Below are positions 11,362 to 21,800 of a stretch of 64,000 nucleotides of DNA, one piece after another. The translations under genes were made by a program, and so were the position numbers. How positions within the stretch are numbered: the stretch's first letter is position 1; every line of letters starts with the position of its first letter. Source of the stretch: Papio anubis (taxonomy: Eukaryota > Chordata > Mammalia > Primates > Cercopithecidae); NCBI RefSeq assembly GCF_008728515.1, contig NC_044980.1, positions 36,286,290-36,350,289 on the forward strand, given 5' to 3'. A model generated the notes under the pieces. It was given only the letters and a program-made list of their open reading frames with translations, was not told the origin of the DNA and ran no database searches.

Positions 11362-11450
11362 AGGGGTTGGCAAAGTTTTTTTTTTTTATAAAGGGCCAGA
11401 TAGCATTTTAGGCTTTACAGGGCACAAATGGTCTTTGTTAAATTTATCTG
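11362..11450 (+). mobile_element. hAT-type MER element fragment
   Basis: The sequence aggggttggcaaagttttt followed by ataaagggccagatagcatttt and ggctttacagggcac matches one end of a common non-autonomous hAT element. Related copies occur near 19750-19945 and at the right edge of the window. Confidence 0.65.
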
Positions 11451-11452
11451 TA

Positions 11453-11512
11453 TGTGTATATATGTGTGTGTGTGTGTGTGTGGCTGTGTCTGTGTGTTAG
11501 TGTGAGTGTATA
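11453..11512. repeat. (GT)n microsatellite, interrupted
   Basis: About 16 bases of near-pure GT at 11464-11482 plus degenerate GT-rich flanks. Confidence 0.9.
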
Positions 11513-11529
11513 CATGTTCTTTTTCTTTT

Positions 11530-11822
11530 TGTTTTTTTTTGAGACAGAGTTTCGCTCTTGTTGCCCAGGCTGGAGTGCAATGGCGTGATCTTGGCTCACC
11601 GCAACCTCCACCTCCCAGATTCAAGCAATTCTCCTGCCTCAGCCTCTTGAGTAGCTGGGATTACAGACATGCACCACCACGCCTGGCTAATTTTGTATTT
11701 TTAGTAGAGTCGGAATTTCTCCATGTTGGTCAGGCTGGTCTTGAGCTCCCGACCTCAGGTGATCTGCCCGTCTTGGCCTCCCAAAGTGCTGGGATTACAG
11801 ATGTGAGCCATTGCCCCTGGCC
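11530..11822 (-). mobile_element. AluS-type element
   Basis: Antisense full-length Alu from a T tract to gcccctggcc. Confidence 0.92.
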
Positions 11823-11964
11823 TACTTTTTTCAAGAAAAGACAGTAAAGTCTGATTTGATGCCTTTGATCTTTGGTTAAGAAAGAAAATAAAATCATTTT
11901 CTAGCTGTAATTTCTGTTTGATTGAGTATTCCAAGGGTCATCACTTGATGATTCCAGTCGTTTT

Positions 11965-12170
11965 AGAGTGCTGTCCAATATAACTTTCAGTGGTAATGGA
12001 GATATTATATATCTGTATCATCCAATATGGTAGTCACTTGTCACATGGGGTTACTGAATACTTGAAACGTGTTAACTAATTCTAAGGAACTGAAATTTCT
12101 TAAAATTGAATTTTAATTAAAGTGTAAATATCTACACGTGGCTAGGTAGTTGCTGTATTGGATAGTGCAT
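11965..12170. mobile_element. Palindromic non-autonomous DNA transposon, copy 1
   Basis: The ends agagtgctgtccaatat and attggatagtgcat are inverted complements, with internal tagtcacttgtcacatgggg and ctacacgtggctaggtag also complementary. This is a hAT-like MER element. A second copy, split by an Alu, is at 24745-25244. Confidence 0.65.
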
Positions 12171-12334
12171 ATCTTGAGCCTGCCTTTAAGTGGCCAAATC
12201 CAGCACACACAAACTACTATGGTAGGTAACAAGGTCTAGACATAAAAATATGTGGCTTAAGTTCAAAAACAGGAATGCTACTACCAAAAACTCACTAAAG
12301 TTTAAAATAGATTTTTAAATGAAGAAAAAAAGGA

Positions 12335-12667
12335 GGCTGGGTGCGGTGGCTCACAGCTGCAATCCCCACACTTTGGGAGGCCGAGGTGGGTGGGTCACTA
12401 GGTGAAGAGATCAAGACCATCCTGGCCAACATGATGAAACCCCGTCTCTACTAAAAATACAGAAATTAGCTGGGTGTGGTGGCACGCGCCTGTTGTCCCA
12501 GCTACTTAGGAGGCTGAGGCAGGAGAATTGCTTGAACCCGCAAGGCAGAGGTTGCAGTGAGCTGAGATGGCGCCACTGCACTCCAGCCTGGCAACAGAGT
12601 GAGACACTATCTCAACAACAACAACAACAAAAAAAAAAAAAAAAAAAAAAAAGAAAAAAGAAAAAAA
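12335..12667 (+). mobile_element. AluS-type element with (CAA)n/A-rich tail
   Basis: Sense Alu starting ggctgggtgcggtggctcac. Its tail became (CAA)5 at 12614-12630 and then a long A run. Confidence 0.92.
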
Positions 12668-12906
12668 GTGAAACATAAGTATTTGTATATTTATTTTCCC
12701 CTTCAATTTTATTCTCCTTATTTTGTTGGATCGTTGTTCTAGTTTCTGATTGTAACACCCAATGTGTATGTTAATGATCGCTGCTTGTGTTTTGCCAATT
12801 GCAAATTTGGTGAATGTACAGTAAATTCTCATTCAGTCGATAACTGAATATGGGAGAGTCAGACTCTCGTATGCCATTAGCAGCCTTTCTTTATTTTGAC
12901 ACTGAT

Positions 12907-13217
12907 TTTTATTTTTATTTATTTATTTTTTTGAGATGAAGTCTCTCTCATGTTGCCCAAGCTGGAGTGCAATGGCACAATCTTGACTCACTGCAACCTC
13001 CACCTTCCAGGTTAAAGCGATTCTCCTGTCTCAGCCTCCTGAGGAACTGGGATTACAGGCACATGCCACCATGCCCGACTAATTTTTTGTATTTTTAGTA
13101 GAGACGGGGTTTCACCATGTTGGCCAGGCTCTTCTTGAACTCCTGACCTCAGGTGATCTGCCTGCCTCGGCCTCCCAAAGTGCTGGGATTACAGGCGTGA
13201 GCCACCGTGCCCTGGCC
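12907..13217 (-). mobile_element. AluS-type element
   Basis: Antisense Alu. The flanks gacactgat and gacattgat look like a diverged target duplication. Confidence 0.91.
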
Positions 13218-13639
13218 CGACATTGATCTGTTAACCTTTTCAATTATATTTTTTACCCAAGTGAGAATCCACACATGCCTATAACTCAGCTAAATTCCCC
13301 CACATCTTTTGGTCACTGATCTGTATTATTCCTATATTACCCACAAAGATTACTTTCTCTGGTCCCATTTACTGAAAATTTGTACTGTATTTTCTCTAAA
13401 CTAGTCTGCTAATCAGTTCCCTTTCACTTTCTCTGTTGCCTCAGATTTTCAGTAGTAGATTCATAATTATATGAGTAGGTTCAAAAATCAGAATCTTTGA
13501 GATCACAGACCCCTTGGATATACCTTCTATGCAAAAAAAGATATAGATAGAATAAAAGTTTTCATACAATATTAAGAGTTTTTGGATCACTTAGGTAGCC
13601 CAAGTTAAGAATTTCTTATCTTCCACTCATTTAAAAAAT
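13218..13639. other. Intron sequence, nothing recognised
   Basis: No repeat family recognised with confidence. Confidence 0.4.
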
Positions 13640-13895
13640 AGCTAGGTACTCTGTGTTCTCATGCTTCCATCTCTCTTAGGCAGATACTTAGATTTGTAAT
13701 TGCTAGGTCATATGGTAAATTTATGATTAACATATTAATAAACCTACAGACTCTTTTCCAAAATGGCTGTACCATTTTACATTCCCACTAGCAATATATA
13801 AAGGTTCCAGTTTTTCTACATTCTTGTCAACATTTGTTACTTTCTTTTTGATGATAGTTGTTTCTGTGCATGTGAAGTGATTAGTATTTACTGTT
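13640..13895 (-). mobile_element. Ancient L1M ORF2 fragment
   Basis: Antisense L1 text: aattgctaggtcatatggt, ccaaaatggctgtaccattt, acattcccactagcaat and ttcttgtcaacatttgtta, the well-known end of ORF2 read backwards. Diverged. Confidence 0.7.
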
Positions 13896-13901
13896 AAATT
13901 G

Positions 13902-14190
13902 TTTTTTTTTGAGATGGAGTTTCACTCTTGTTTCCCAGGCTGGAGTCCTGTGGTGCAATCTTGGCTCACTGCAACCTCCACCTTCCTGTTTCAAGCAATT
14001 CTCCTGCCTCAACCTCCCGAGTAGGTGGGCTTGCAGGCACCTGCCACCACGTCCAGTTAATTTTTGTATTTTTAGTAGAGATGGGGTTTCACCATGTTGG
14101 TCAGGCTGCTCTTGAACTCCTGACCTCGTGATCCGCCTGCCTTGGCCTCCCAAGGTACTGGGATTACAGGTGTGAGCCACTGCGCCCAGC
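13902..14190 (-). mobile_element. AluS-type element
   Basis: Antisense Alu ending tgcgcccagc. The flanks gttaaattg and ctaaattcg may be the target duplication. Confidence 0.91.
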
Positions 14191-14535
14191 TAAATTCGAA
14201 TTTATTTTTTATTTTTCAGTTTTAGATATTTATGTAGCTTGGTAAGCACAAGGAGTCTACTTATATACTCATACTTAAGTAACGTTATAATAAAAATAAT
14301 TTATATTATCACAAAGTGATCTCTAAACATATTTTCCCATAAAAGGAAGGTGTTTATTACTTGAATTTGCGAAACACTGAGCTAAGGCCTCAAGAAAAGA
14401 TTAAATTTTAAGACAATCTTTAAAATATATTAAATGAAGAAAGCATACTATAGGATAGTATATAGTTTAATAAAAACTTGGAAAAAATAGCATATAGTAC
14501 TTGCTTATATACACATAAAATATTTTTGGAGGTAC
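14191..14535. other. Intron sequence, nothing recognised
   Basis: AT-rich; no repeat family recognised. Confidence 0.4.
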
Positions 14536-14539
14536 ACAA

Positions 14540-14982
14540 GAGGCTGAGGCAGGAGAATTTTTTTTTTTCTTTTCTTTTTTTTTTTTTTTTGAGACAGAGT
14601 CTCGCTCTGTCACCCAGGCTGGAGTGCAGTGGCCAGATCTCAGCTCACTGCAAGCTCCGCCTCCCAGGTTTACACCATTCTCCTGCCTCAGCCTCCCGAG
14701 TAGCTGGGACTACAGGCGCCCACCACCTCGCCTGGCTAGTTTTTTGGATTTTTTAGTAGAGACGGGGTTTCACCGGGTTAGCCAGGATGGTCTCGATCTC
14801 CTGACCTCGTGATCCACCCGTCTCGGCCTCCCAAAGTGCTGGGATTACAGGCTTGAGCCACCGCGCCTGGCCGAGGCAGGAGAATTGCTTGAACCCAGGA
14901 GACAGAGGTCGCAGTGAGCCGAGATTGCGCCACTGCACTCCAGCCTGGGTGACAGAGGGAGACTTTGTCTCAAAAAAAAAAG
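14540..14982 (+). mobile_element. Older Alu fragment, split by a younger Alu
   Basis: Only the right part of a sense Alu remains: 14540-14559 (gaggctgaggcaggag) and 14873-14982 (through the A tail). The gap is the young Alu listed next. Confidence 0.88.
14560..14872 (-). mobile_element. Young AluY (Old World monkey type) inside an older Alu
   Basis: Antisense Alu with gtggccagatctcag, caccacctcgcc, caccgggttagcc and aggcttgagcc. The target duplication gaggcaggagaatt lies at 14546-14559 and 14873-14886, both within the older Alu. Confidence 0.94.
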
Positions 14983-14994
14983 ATACCCTCAGTT

Positions 14995-15294
14995 GGCCGG
15001 GTGTAGGCCCACACCTGTAATCCCAGCACTTTGGGAGGCCAAGGCGGGTGGATCACTTGAGATCAGGAGTTGGAGACCAGCCTGGTCAACATGATGAAAC
15101 CCCGTCTCTACTAAAAATCCAAAATTTAGCCAGATGTGATGGCGCATGCCTGTAATCCCAGTTACTCGGGAGACTGAGGCAGGAGAATCACTTGAACCCA
15201 GGAGGCGGAGGTTGCAGTGAGCCGAGATTGCACTACTGCGCTCCAGCCTGTGTGACAGAGTGAGACTCTCTCAAAAAAGACAGAAAAAAAAAAA
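14995..15294 (+). mobile_element. AluS-type element
   Basis: Sense Alu with diverged head ggccgggtgtaggcccacac. The flanks agataccctcagttg and agatggcttcagttg suggest an eroded duplication. Confidence 0.91.
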
Positions 15295-15660
15295 GATGGC
15301 TTCAGTTGTAAATGTAGTGGGTTAATGCGATCACAAGTCATTCTTGTGGATGTCAGGATAGTCCTGGTGGTGGTGGGCTTTTTTTTTGTGGTTTATTAAG
15401 TGGAGAAGATGTTGTTGGCTTGTTGTGGAGTTGTTATCCATGTGCATCAACAGAAAGCTTTAATATGATGTGAAGAGGTATGTGGGAAAGCACAGTTTAT
15501 TATTTGATATGCATTATTTACCTGAATATATTTTTCCTTCTCTTTGACATTTTCATGGTAAAATTATGTAAACTATCTATAATAGCCTTTTACTTAATTT
15601 CCTGGTTTTTGCTTCCCTCTATAACTGTCATCAAGTTACATAATTTAAAAATTTTATCTT
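15295..15660. other. Intron sequence, nothing recognised
   Basis: No repeat family recognised. Confidence 0.4.
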
Positions 15661-15905
15661 ATTAAGATTCAGTGATCTTCTCTTGGGTCATGTCTCAGCT
15701 CAAATGTCAGCTCCTCAGAGAGACCTTTCCTCACCATCCTGTCAAAAGTAGCTCCACTGCCACCCACTCTACGCATTACCCTGATTTATTTCTTTTATAG
15801 CGCTTTACAACGATCCGAAATGATGTGTTTTTCACATTTGTTTACTTCTATTCCAGCACCTAAGACAGTGTTTGGGATATACTTGGAACTTATTATTCAT
15901 TAAAT
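15661..15905 (+). mobile_element. L2 3' end fragment
   Basis: tcatgtctcagctcaaatgtc, ctcagagagacctttcctca, attaccctgatttatttc and acctaagacagtgtttggga are diagnostic L2 3' phrases in order. Ancient and diverged. Confidence 0.72.
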
Positions 15906-16659
15906 AAGTCCTACAATAATAGTGTTTCATATTTTTTTCGGTAATTTTCTGTTGAGAAACAGAGCAGAAGACTATTTTCAGCAAGATGTACCCACCTTTT
16001 TGAAAAGAAAGGAAGCATAAGGATTTCTTTTTCTGGAATATCTGAAATCTTTGGCTTAAACCCTATCAGTTCAGGGCAAGTAAGGAACAGTTTTTGAAAT
16101 CACTGGCTCTGCACTGTAGGTGACACCTTGAGTTACAGGCTTAAGGCTGATCTGTTTAGCTTTTTTAAAAAACAAAAATATGTATTCTTAAGATGATTGA
16201 TTAGTGAGTTTTATTGCATCTTATGATTCCCATTCATTTTATATTAAAAGTGATTCCCAGTGAGCAGATTTTCATCTATTCAAATGGTACTTGTAGTTCT
16301 TGCTCTGTATGAACAGTTACTTGATTAAAGAGTTTCAGAGTTCAAATAAATAAAAAAAGAAAAGACAGATACCTACTGTTTTGCATTTCTGTGTCAATCC
16401 TAGATTCTGAAATTTAAAAATTTCTGTTACTGGAAATCAGAATGCACGAGTCAGTGCTCTAGTCATTAGGTGTTATACACTGTCTTCTCTGCTAATTTAA
16501 CTGAGTTTGTGCCATAACTATCAGTTTTAGTGGGATGAGGGGAAGATTACTCTCTTAGATTTTCACTGAAGTATTTTTCCTCCTTTCTTTTTTATAGCAT
16601 ATTAGTTTATGTAAAATTTAATTCTACAACTAAGTATAACTATAGACTTAATGTGCATA
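15906..16659. other. Intron sequence, nothing recognised
   Basis: No repeat family recognised. Confidence 0.4.
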
Positions 16660-16905
16660 GTGGATATGAGCATGGATTCTGACTCATAAAAGTCTGAATT
16701 TGAATTATGTCTTGGCTTGTTCGTTTGCTGTATGACTTTAGGCATGTCATTTTAATCACTTTGACCCTTGTTTTCCTTGCCTGTAAAATAGAATTAATAA
16801 TACAAGTTTTTTGGTGTTCTGATTGATGATTAAATGAAATAGTGTATACATCATAAAGTATATGGCACAGTGCCTGGCATGTAGTAAAGCATTCGGTAGA
16901 TCATA
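16660..16905 (+). mobile_element. MIR element
   Basis: Sense MIR: agcatggattctgactcat, ttgctgtatgactttaggca, ttgcctgtaaaatagaatta, ttgatgattaaatgaaatag and cacagtgcctggcatgtag follow the MIR consensus end to end. Confidence 0.82.
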
Positions 16906-17073
16906 ACTCACCTAGTATTTATTTGATATGAAGGAATTTCAGTGCACAGATTCTTAATTTGATATCTCTCATCTCTTTCAAGTATTACTTCCCATTTCTG
17001 AGTTTTTCTTAGTATTGTAACATTGCATTTTACCTCTGAAAAATCAGACTACTATTTCAGACTGTCACCTGTC

Positions 17074-17170
17074 CTATTTCTTTTGTTTTCTTTTCTTTTG
17101 TTTTCTTTTCTTTTGTTTTCTTTTCTTTTCTTTTCTTTTCTTTTGTTTTCTTTTCTTTTCTTTTCTTTTC

Positions 17171-17218
<48 letters not shown>
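17074..17218. repeat. Compound pyrimidine microsatellite (TTTTC/TTTTG)n then (CT)n
   Basis: A run of TTTTC and TTTTG units at about 17083-17175 followed by about 20 CT units to 17217, all on one strand. It occupies the place of the T tail of the adjoining antisense Alu. The false ORFs rich in Lys/Arg-Glu or Leu-Ser here come from it. Confidence 0.95.
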
Positions 17219-17222
<4 letters not shown>

Positions 17223-17489
17223 AGCTCTGTCACCCAGGCTGGAGTGAAGTAGCACGATCGTGGTTCATTGTAACCTCTGCCTCCCAGGTTCAAGTGATTT
17301 CTTCTACCTCAGCCTCCTGAGGAGCTAGGATTAAGGCACACCACCACTCCTGGCTAATTTTTGTATTTTTAGTAGAGACAGGGTTTCACCATGTTGGCCA
17401 GACTGGTATTGCGCTCCTGACCTCAAGTGATCCATCTGCCTTGGCCTCCCAAAGTGCTGAGATTACAGGCGTGAGCCACCGTGCTGGCC
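17219..17489 (-). mobile_element. AluS-type element whose tail became a microsatellite
   Basis: Antisense Alu lacking the usual gagacagagtc head: the microsatellite runs directly into gtctagctctgtcacccagg. Confidence 0.9.
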
Positions 17490-17639
17490 GTGATTTGTTT
17501 TTTGGGAGTATAGGCTATTTAGCTTTGGCTCTCTGTTATCTATTCTCCATTTCCCTTTTTCTCTCTCTGGTTTGGTTCTCTGTATCTTTTTTTTTTTTTT
17601 TGCTACAATTTGTGAAAACTTAAGCCAATTCACTTTACT

Positions 17640-18430
17640 AATTTTCTACTCTTTTAATGAACTTTTTAAAAGTGACATTTATTCAGGTATAATTTACATT
17701 TCGTAAACTTTATTCTTTTTGTTTGTACAGTTCTATGAATTTTGAGAAATGCATACAGTCATAGTCATACACTATGATTATCCTCCAAAGTTCCCTCTAG
17801 CCTCTTTGCAGTCAGTCCCTCCTTCTGACCCCCAGGTAACCACTGATCTGATTTTGCCTCTGTCAGTAGTTTTGTTCCCTTTTATAGCTGTGTAGTACTC
17901 TTTTGTATGACTATGTTGCATACAGTTTGTTTATCTCTTTACCAGTTGATAGACATTTGACTTACTTCCAATTTTTAGGTATAAGGAATAAAGCTTCTAT
18001 AAATACTCCTGTATAGGTCATTTTTGTAGATAGGTGTTTTTATTTCCCTGGGTGAATACCTAAGTGTGATTTGCTTTGTCATATGGTATGTGAGTGTTAA
18101 CTTTATAGGAAACTGCCCGACTTTTTAAAAATGCCCTATCATTTTGCTTTCTTAGAGGCAGTGTGTATTGTAGTTACTTCATATCCTTATCTACACTTGG
18201 TACTGTCAGTATATTAGATTTTAGCCACTCAATTGGGTATGTAGTGATATGTTATTGGGTTTTAATTTGAATTTCCCTGATGATTAGTGATATTGAGCTT
18301 ATATGTCTTCTTTGATGAAACAACTGTTCAAAAATTTTTGCCCATTTTAAAAACTGGGTTGCTTTTCTTGGATTGGTTGATAAAGTTCTTTATAAGATGT
18401 GTATGTCACAAATATTCTAGTCTGTGGCTT
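17640..18430 (-). mobile_element. Ancient L1M 3' UTR and ORF2 end
   Basis: Antisense: cagttctatgaattttgaga, ccaggtaaccactgatctg, agttgatagacatttgactt, tgatgattagtgatattgag and tttgcccattttaaaaactg in L1 order. About 790 bp without a younger insertion. Confidence 0.78.
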
Positions 18431-18842
18431 AGATAGAAAGAGTTCCATAAATATTTGTTAAATAGAAATTAGTTTTAAAAAGAAATCTACTTTTGTAATA
18501 TGTAATTTATGTATTTGTATTTTTTAGTTACTAGGGAAAGTTTGAGAGGTTATGTCCTAGAAATGGAAGTGTATTATGTGGGGGTATTGGTGAACTTTCA
18601 TTTTATATTTTTATATGACGTACCAAAACAGCATGAATTACTTTTACAATTTAAAAAGATATTTTACACTTAAGAAAACAAAGGACATCAAAAACAAAAT
18701 AGTAAGACAAATTATAAACAAAAAATTGTAACACAGATTGAAAGCACTGGGCTACTATCCATAATACAGTTTCTGTAAATAAAGCAAGGGGTATTTGAAA
18801 ACTAATACTAGCCAAAGGAAATGAATTAATAGGTAACAGCAG

Positions 18843-18926
18843 AAGAAATACAAATAGTCAATAAACATAAAGATATTCAGCTTCAAGAAATACAAATAGT
18901 CAATAAACATAAAGATATTCAGCTTC
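18843..18926. repeat. Perfect 42-bp tandem duplication
   Basis: Positions 18843-18884 and 18885-18926 are identical, starting aagaaatacaaatagtc and ending agatattcagcttc. The unit lies inside an ancient L1M. Confidence 0.95.
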
Positions 18927-19091
18927 ATTAATAAAGAAGGAAACATTGAAGTGCCAGTGAGAGGTACTATTTATTACCTGTAAGATTGGCAAAAGTGAAG
19001 AGAACATATACTATTCAGTGTGAGAAGGCTAAGGTCGGGGTATAAATGACCAGACTTTTTTTTTCTGCATAACAATTTGATAATGTCTTTC

Positions 19092-19382
19092 TTTTTTTTT
19101 GAGACAGAGTCTCGCTCTGACATCTGGGCTGGAGTGCAGTGGCGCGATCTTGTCACACTGCAACCTTCACCTCCTGGGTTCAAGCGATTCTCATGCCTCA
19201 GCCTTCCAAGTAGCTGGGAATTCAGGCATGCATCACCATGCCTGGCTAATTTTTGGATTTTTAGTAGAGATGGAGTTTCACCATGTTGGCCAGGCTGGTT
19301 TTCAATTGCTGACCTCAAGTGATCCACCCGCCTTGGCCTCCGAAAGTGCTGGGATTACAGCCGTGAGCCACCGCACCCAGCC
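19092..19382 (-). mobile_element. AluS-type element
   Basis: Antisense Alu inserted in the L1M, ending cgcacccagcc. Confidence 0.92.
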
Positions 19383-19749
19383 AGTGTATCTTATTCTGAT
19401 GTGAACTGTAAACTATGATGGCAAGATTTGGAGAAACAAGTACTATCAGGCATGGTGGGAGTGTAAATTGGCACCATCTTATAGAGGGCAATTTGGCATT
19501 CTCTTCTATTACAAATGCATATACCCTTTGACCAAGTAATCCACTTTTAGGAATTCCTCTGACAGATGTATCCACATATGTGGAAATAACCAGGAACAAG
19601 TTTATTTATTACAGCTTTGTATATAATGATGACACATGTTTTCTTGAAATTTTTTTGGCACAAAATAACAGTCTGATAATATGTTCTTTTTCCTTTAAAA
19701 AAATTCCACCGCTATATTCTTTGTCTTTTATATCTTAAAACAGTACAGA

Positions 19750-19945
19750 CTGTGGCCAGTGGCCGAACTCTAGTCCATGGCTTGTTTTTGTATGGCACTT
19801 GAACTAAGAATGATTTTTACAATTTTAAAGAGTTGTGAAACAAACCCCAGAACAATAAAGAAGAATATGATACAGAGATCATATATGGCTTGCAAAGTTT
19901 AAAATATTTATCTGGCCCTTCACATAAAGTTTGCTGACCCTATTG
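19750..19945 (-). mobile_element. hAT-type MER element, diverged
   Basis: The end tctggcccttcacataaagtttgctgaccct is the inverted terminus of the same family as 11362-11450, with ggcttgcaaagtttaaaatat inside. Confidence 0.6.
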
Positions 19946-20179
19946 TAAAAGCTCTTCACAACCCCTTATTATTTTACTCTTCTTATTTACTCTCTCTGCC
20001 TGGTGAGATACAGGCTGAAAAGATTCTTCTTGTATCTCCTTACCTTCTTAAACTCACTGCTTGTGGCCAGTGGAATGTACCTGTGATCTTAGGAAGTTTG
20101 AGGGAGCTAGGGCTGAGAGTAATCCGTGTGTGTGTATGTGTGTGGGTCTCTCCTCTATGTGATGGATGCTGTGTTTTTG

Positions 20180-20470
20180 TTGTTTTTTTGAGACTGAGTC
20201 TTGCTCTGTCACCCAGGCTGGAGTGCAGTGACACGATCTTGGCTCTCTGCAAGCTCCGCCTCCCGGGTTCACGCTGTTCTCCTGCCTCAGCCTCCCCAGT
20301 AGCTGGGACTACAGGTGCTCGCCACCACACCCGGCTAAATTTTTGTATTTTTAGTGGAGATGGGGTTTCATCGTGTTAGCCAGGATGGTCTCAATCTCCT
20401 GACCTCGTGATCCACCCGCCTCAGCCTCCCAAAGTGCTGGGATTACAGGCGTGAGCCACCGCGCCCGGCC
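20180..20470 (-). mobile_element. AluY-type element with TSD
   Basis: Antisense Alu with tagccaggatggtctcaatc and cgcgcccggcc. The flanks atgctgtgttttt (20167-20179 and 20474-20486) are identical. Confidence 0.93.
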
Positions 20471-20486
20471 TGTATGCTGTGTTTTT

Positions 20487-21125
20487 AGGAAAGATAGTAG
20501 GTTTATGACTATATAGCTTTGTTTTATTTACCCTATATTATCTCTTCCACATTGTTTTTTGTGCCTACTGCCTAATTTTTGTGACAACTGCTTCCATAAG
20601 GGCATCCTTGCTGCTTTGAGAGCGAACCATCCCTGGGCTTCATGGTTGCTGGGTAGTTTCACATGAAGCTGTTGCAGTCTTTCTGGGAGGTGCTTTCCTA
20701 ATAATTCTGATCTTTTCCTAATAGAAATTTCTGGATAATTTCCAGTTTTCAGTGGTACTTTCATTTATCCCGATTTTATATTTTTCTAGGTTATTTCTTT
20801 TGGCATTTGGAATAGGGAAGTCTATTGAAGTCCTTAGCTCTTTTTCCTTAGAAGTCTTCTGTATTTCCTATTTCCAAATTCTTAAGGATTCCTTATTTAT
20901 ATTCTTTTTTTTGCACCCTCTGAAGAATCAACCTTATATTGACAAAATATATTTTTGCATTTTTGGGTGACATTTACAAGTCCTTAATTTCTGAGTCTTG
21001 AGTATTTTGGTTAGCAATAGTTAAGACATGTGCTAGACATATACTAACTTGTAGTGCATTTGAAATAACATTGCATTTGGCTACCGAGATTTTATACCCC
21101 TCAAATAATCTTAGACCTTGGAAAT
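20487..21125. other. Intron sequence with a non-repeat ORF
   Basis: No repeat family recognised. A 78-codon minus-strand frame at 20528-20764 is open and not Alu-derived, but has no recognised domain and is probably chance. Confidence 0.35.
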
Positions 21126-21129
21126 AAAG

Positions 21130-21310
21130 GGGTAATAATAATAATTACTTGTTTTAGTTACTGTACTAGGTGTCTTTATGTATATTATTTTTAATCCTCA
21201 CCCAATTTTATAAAAAGTATTATTTCTCATGTTTTTTTTTCAGTGGAGGAAACCAGGACTCAGCAAAGTTATATTAACTAGTATGTGAACTCTGTGGTTC
21301 AGGAGCATCT
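21130..21310 (-). mobile_element. MIR-like fragment
   Basis: Antisense MIR features: ttttaatcctcacccaatttt and gtggaggaaaccaggactcag. Diverged. Confidence 0.6.
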
Positions 21311-21334
21311 CTGTATAGTGCTGCCATCTAGTCT

Positions 21335-21800
21335 TGTCTCCTCATTTTCCATGAAATAAGGAGACTGAGGCCGGGCCCGGTGGCTCACGCCTGTAATCAC
21401 AGCACTTTGGGAGGCTGAGGTGGGCGGAACACGAGGTCAGGAGTTTGAGATCAGCCTGACCAACATGGTGAAACCCTGTCTCTACTAAAAATACAAAAAT
21501 TAGCTGGGTGTGGTGGTATGCGCCTATAATCCCAGCTACTTGGGAGGCTGAAGCAGGAGATTCGCTTGAACCCAGGAGGTGGAGGTTGCAGTGAGCTGAG
21601 ATTGTGCCACTGCACTCCAGCCTGGACGACAGAGCGAGACTCTGTATCAAAAGAAAAAAAAAAAGAAAAAAGAAAAAAAAAGAGAGACTGAGTCTAGTGA
21701 AGCCAGTAGACTTCCTCATGATCACACAGCTAGTTAGCAGCAGAATGAGGACTTGGATCCCTGAACTCCTGACTCACATTCCGGTGCACTTTTCACTACA
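21335..21800 (-). mobile_element. MIR-like fragment split by an Alu
   Basis: tcctcattttccatgaaataagg before the Alu and gatcacacagctagttagcagcag after it are adjacent parts of an antisense MIR. Confidence 0.68.
21370..21683 (+). mobile_element. AluY/Sx element with 9-bp TSD
   Basis: Sense Alu starting gccgggcccggtggctcac with an A-rich tail. gagactgag occurs at 21361-21369 and 21684-21692, the insertion site within the MIR. Confidence 0.93.

Larger units (their letters stand above)
18640..19630 (+). mobile_element. Ancient L1M ORF2 end, interrupted by an Alu
   Basis: Sense L1 text: aatagtcaataaacataaag, agtgagaggtactatttatt, aagattggcaaaagtgaag and, after the Alu at 19092-19382, catggtgggagtgtaaattg and ccctttgaccaagtaatcc. 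It carries the 42-bp tandem duplication at 18843-18926. Confidence 0.72.

Noticed and set aside
17023..17293. Low-complexity frames of repeated Lys/Arg-Glu or Phe-Leu-Ser
   Set aside because: They are translations of the TTTTC/CT microsatellite.
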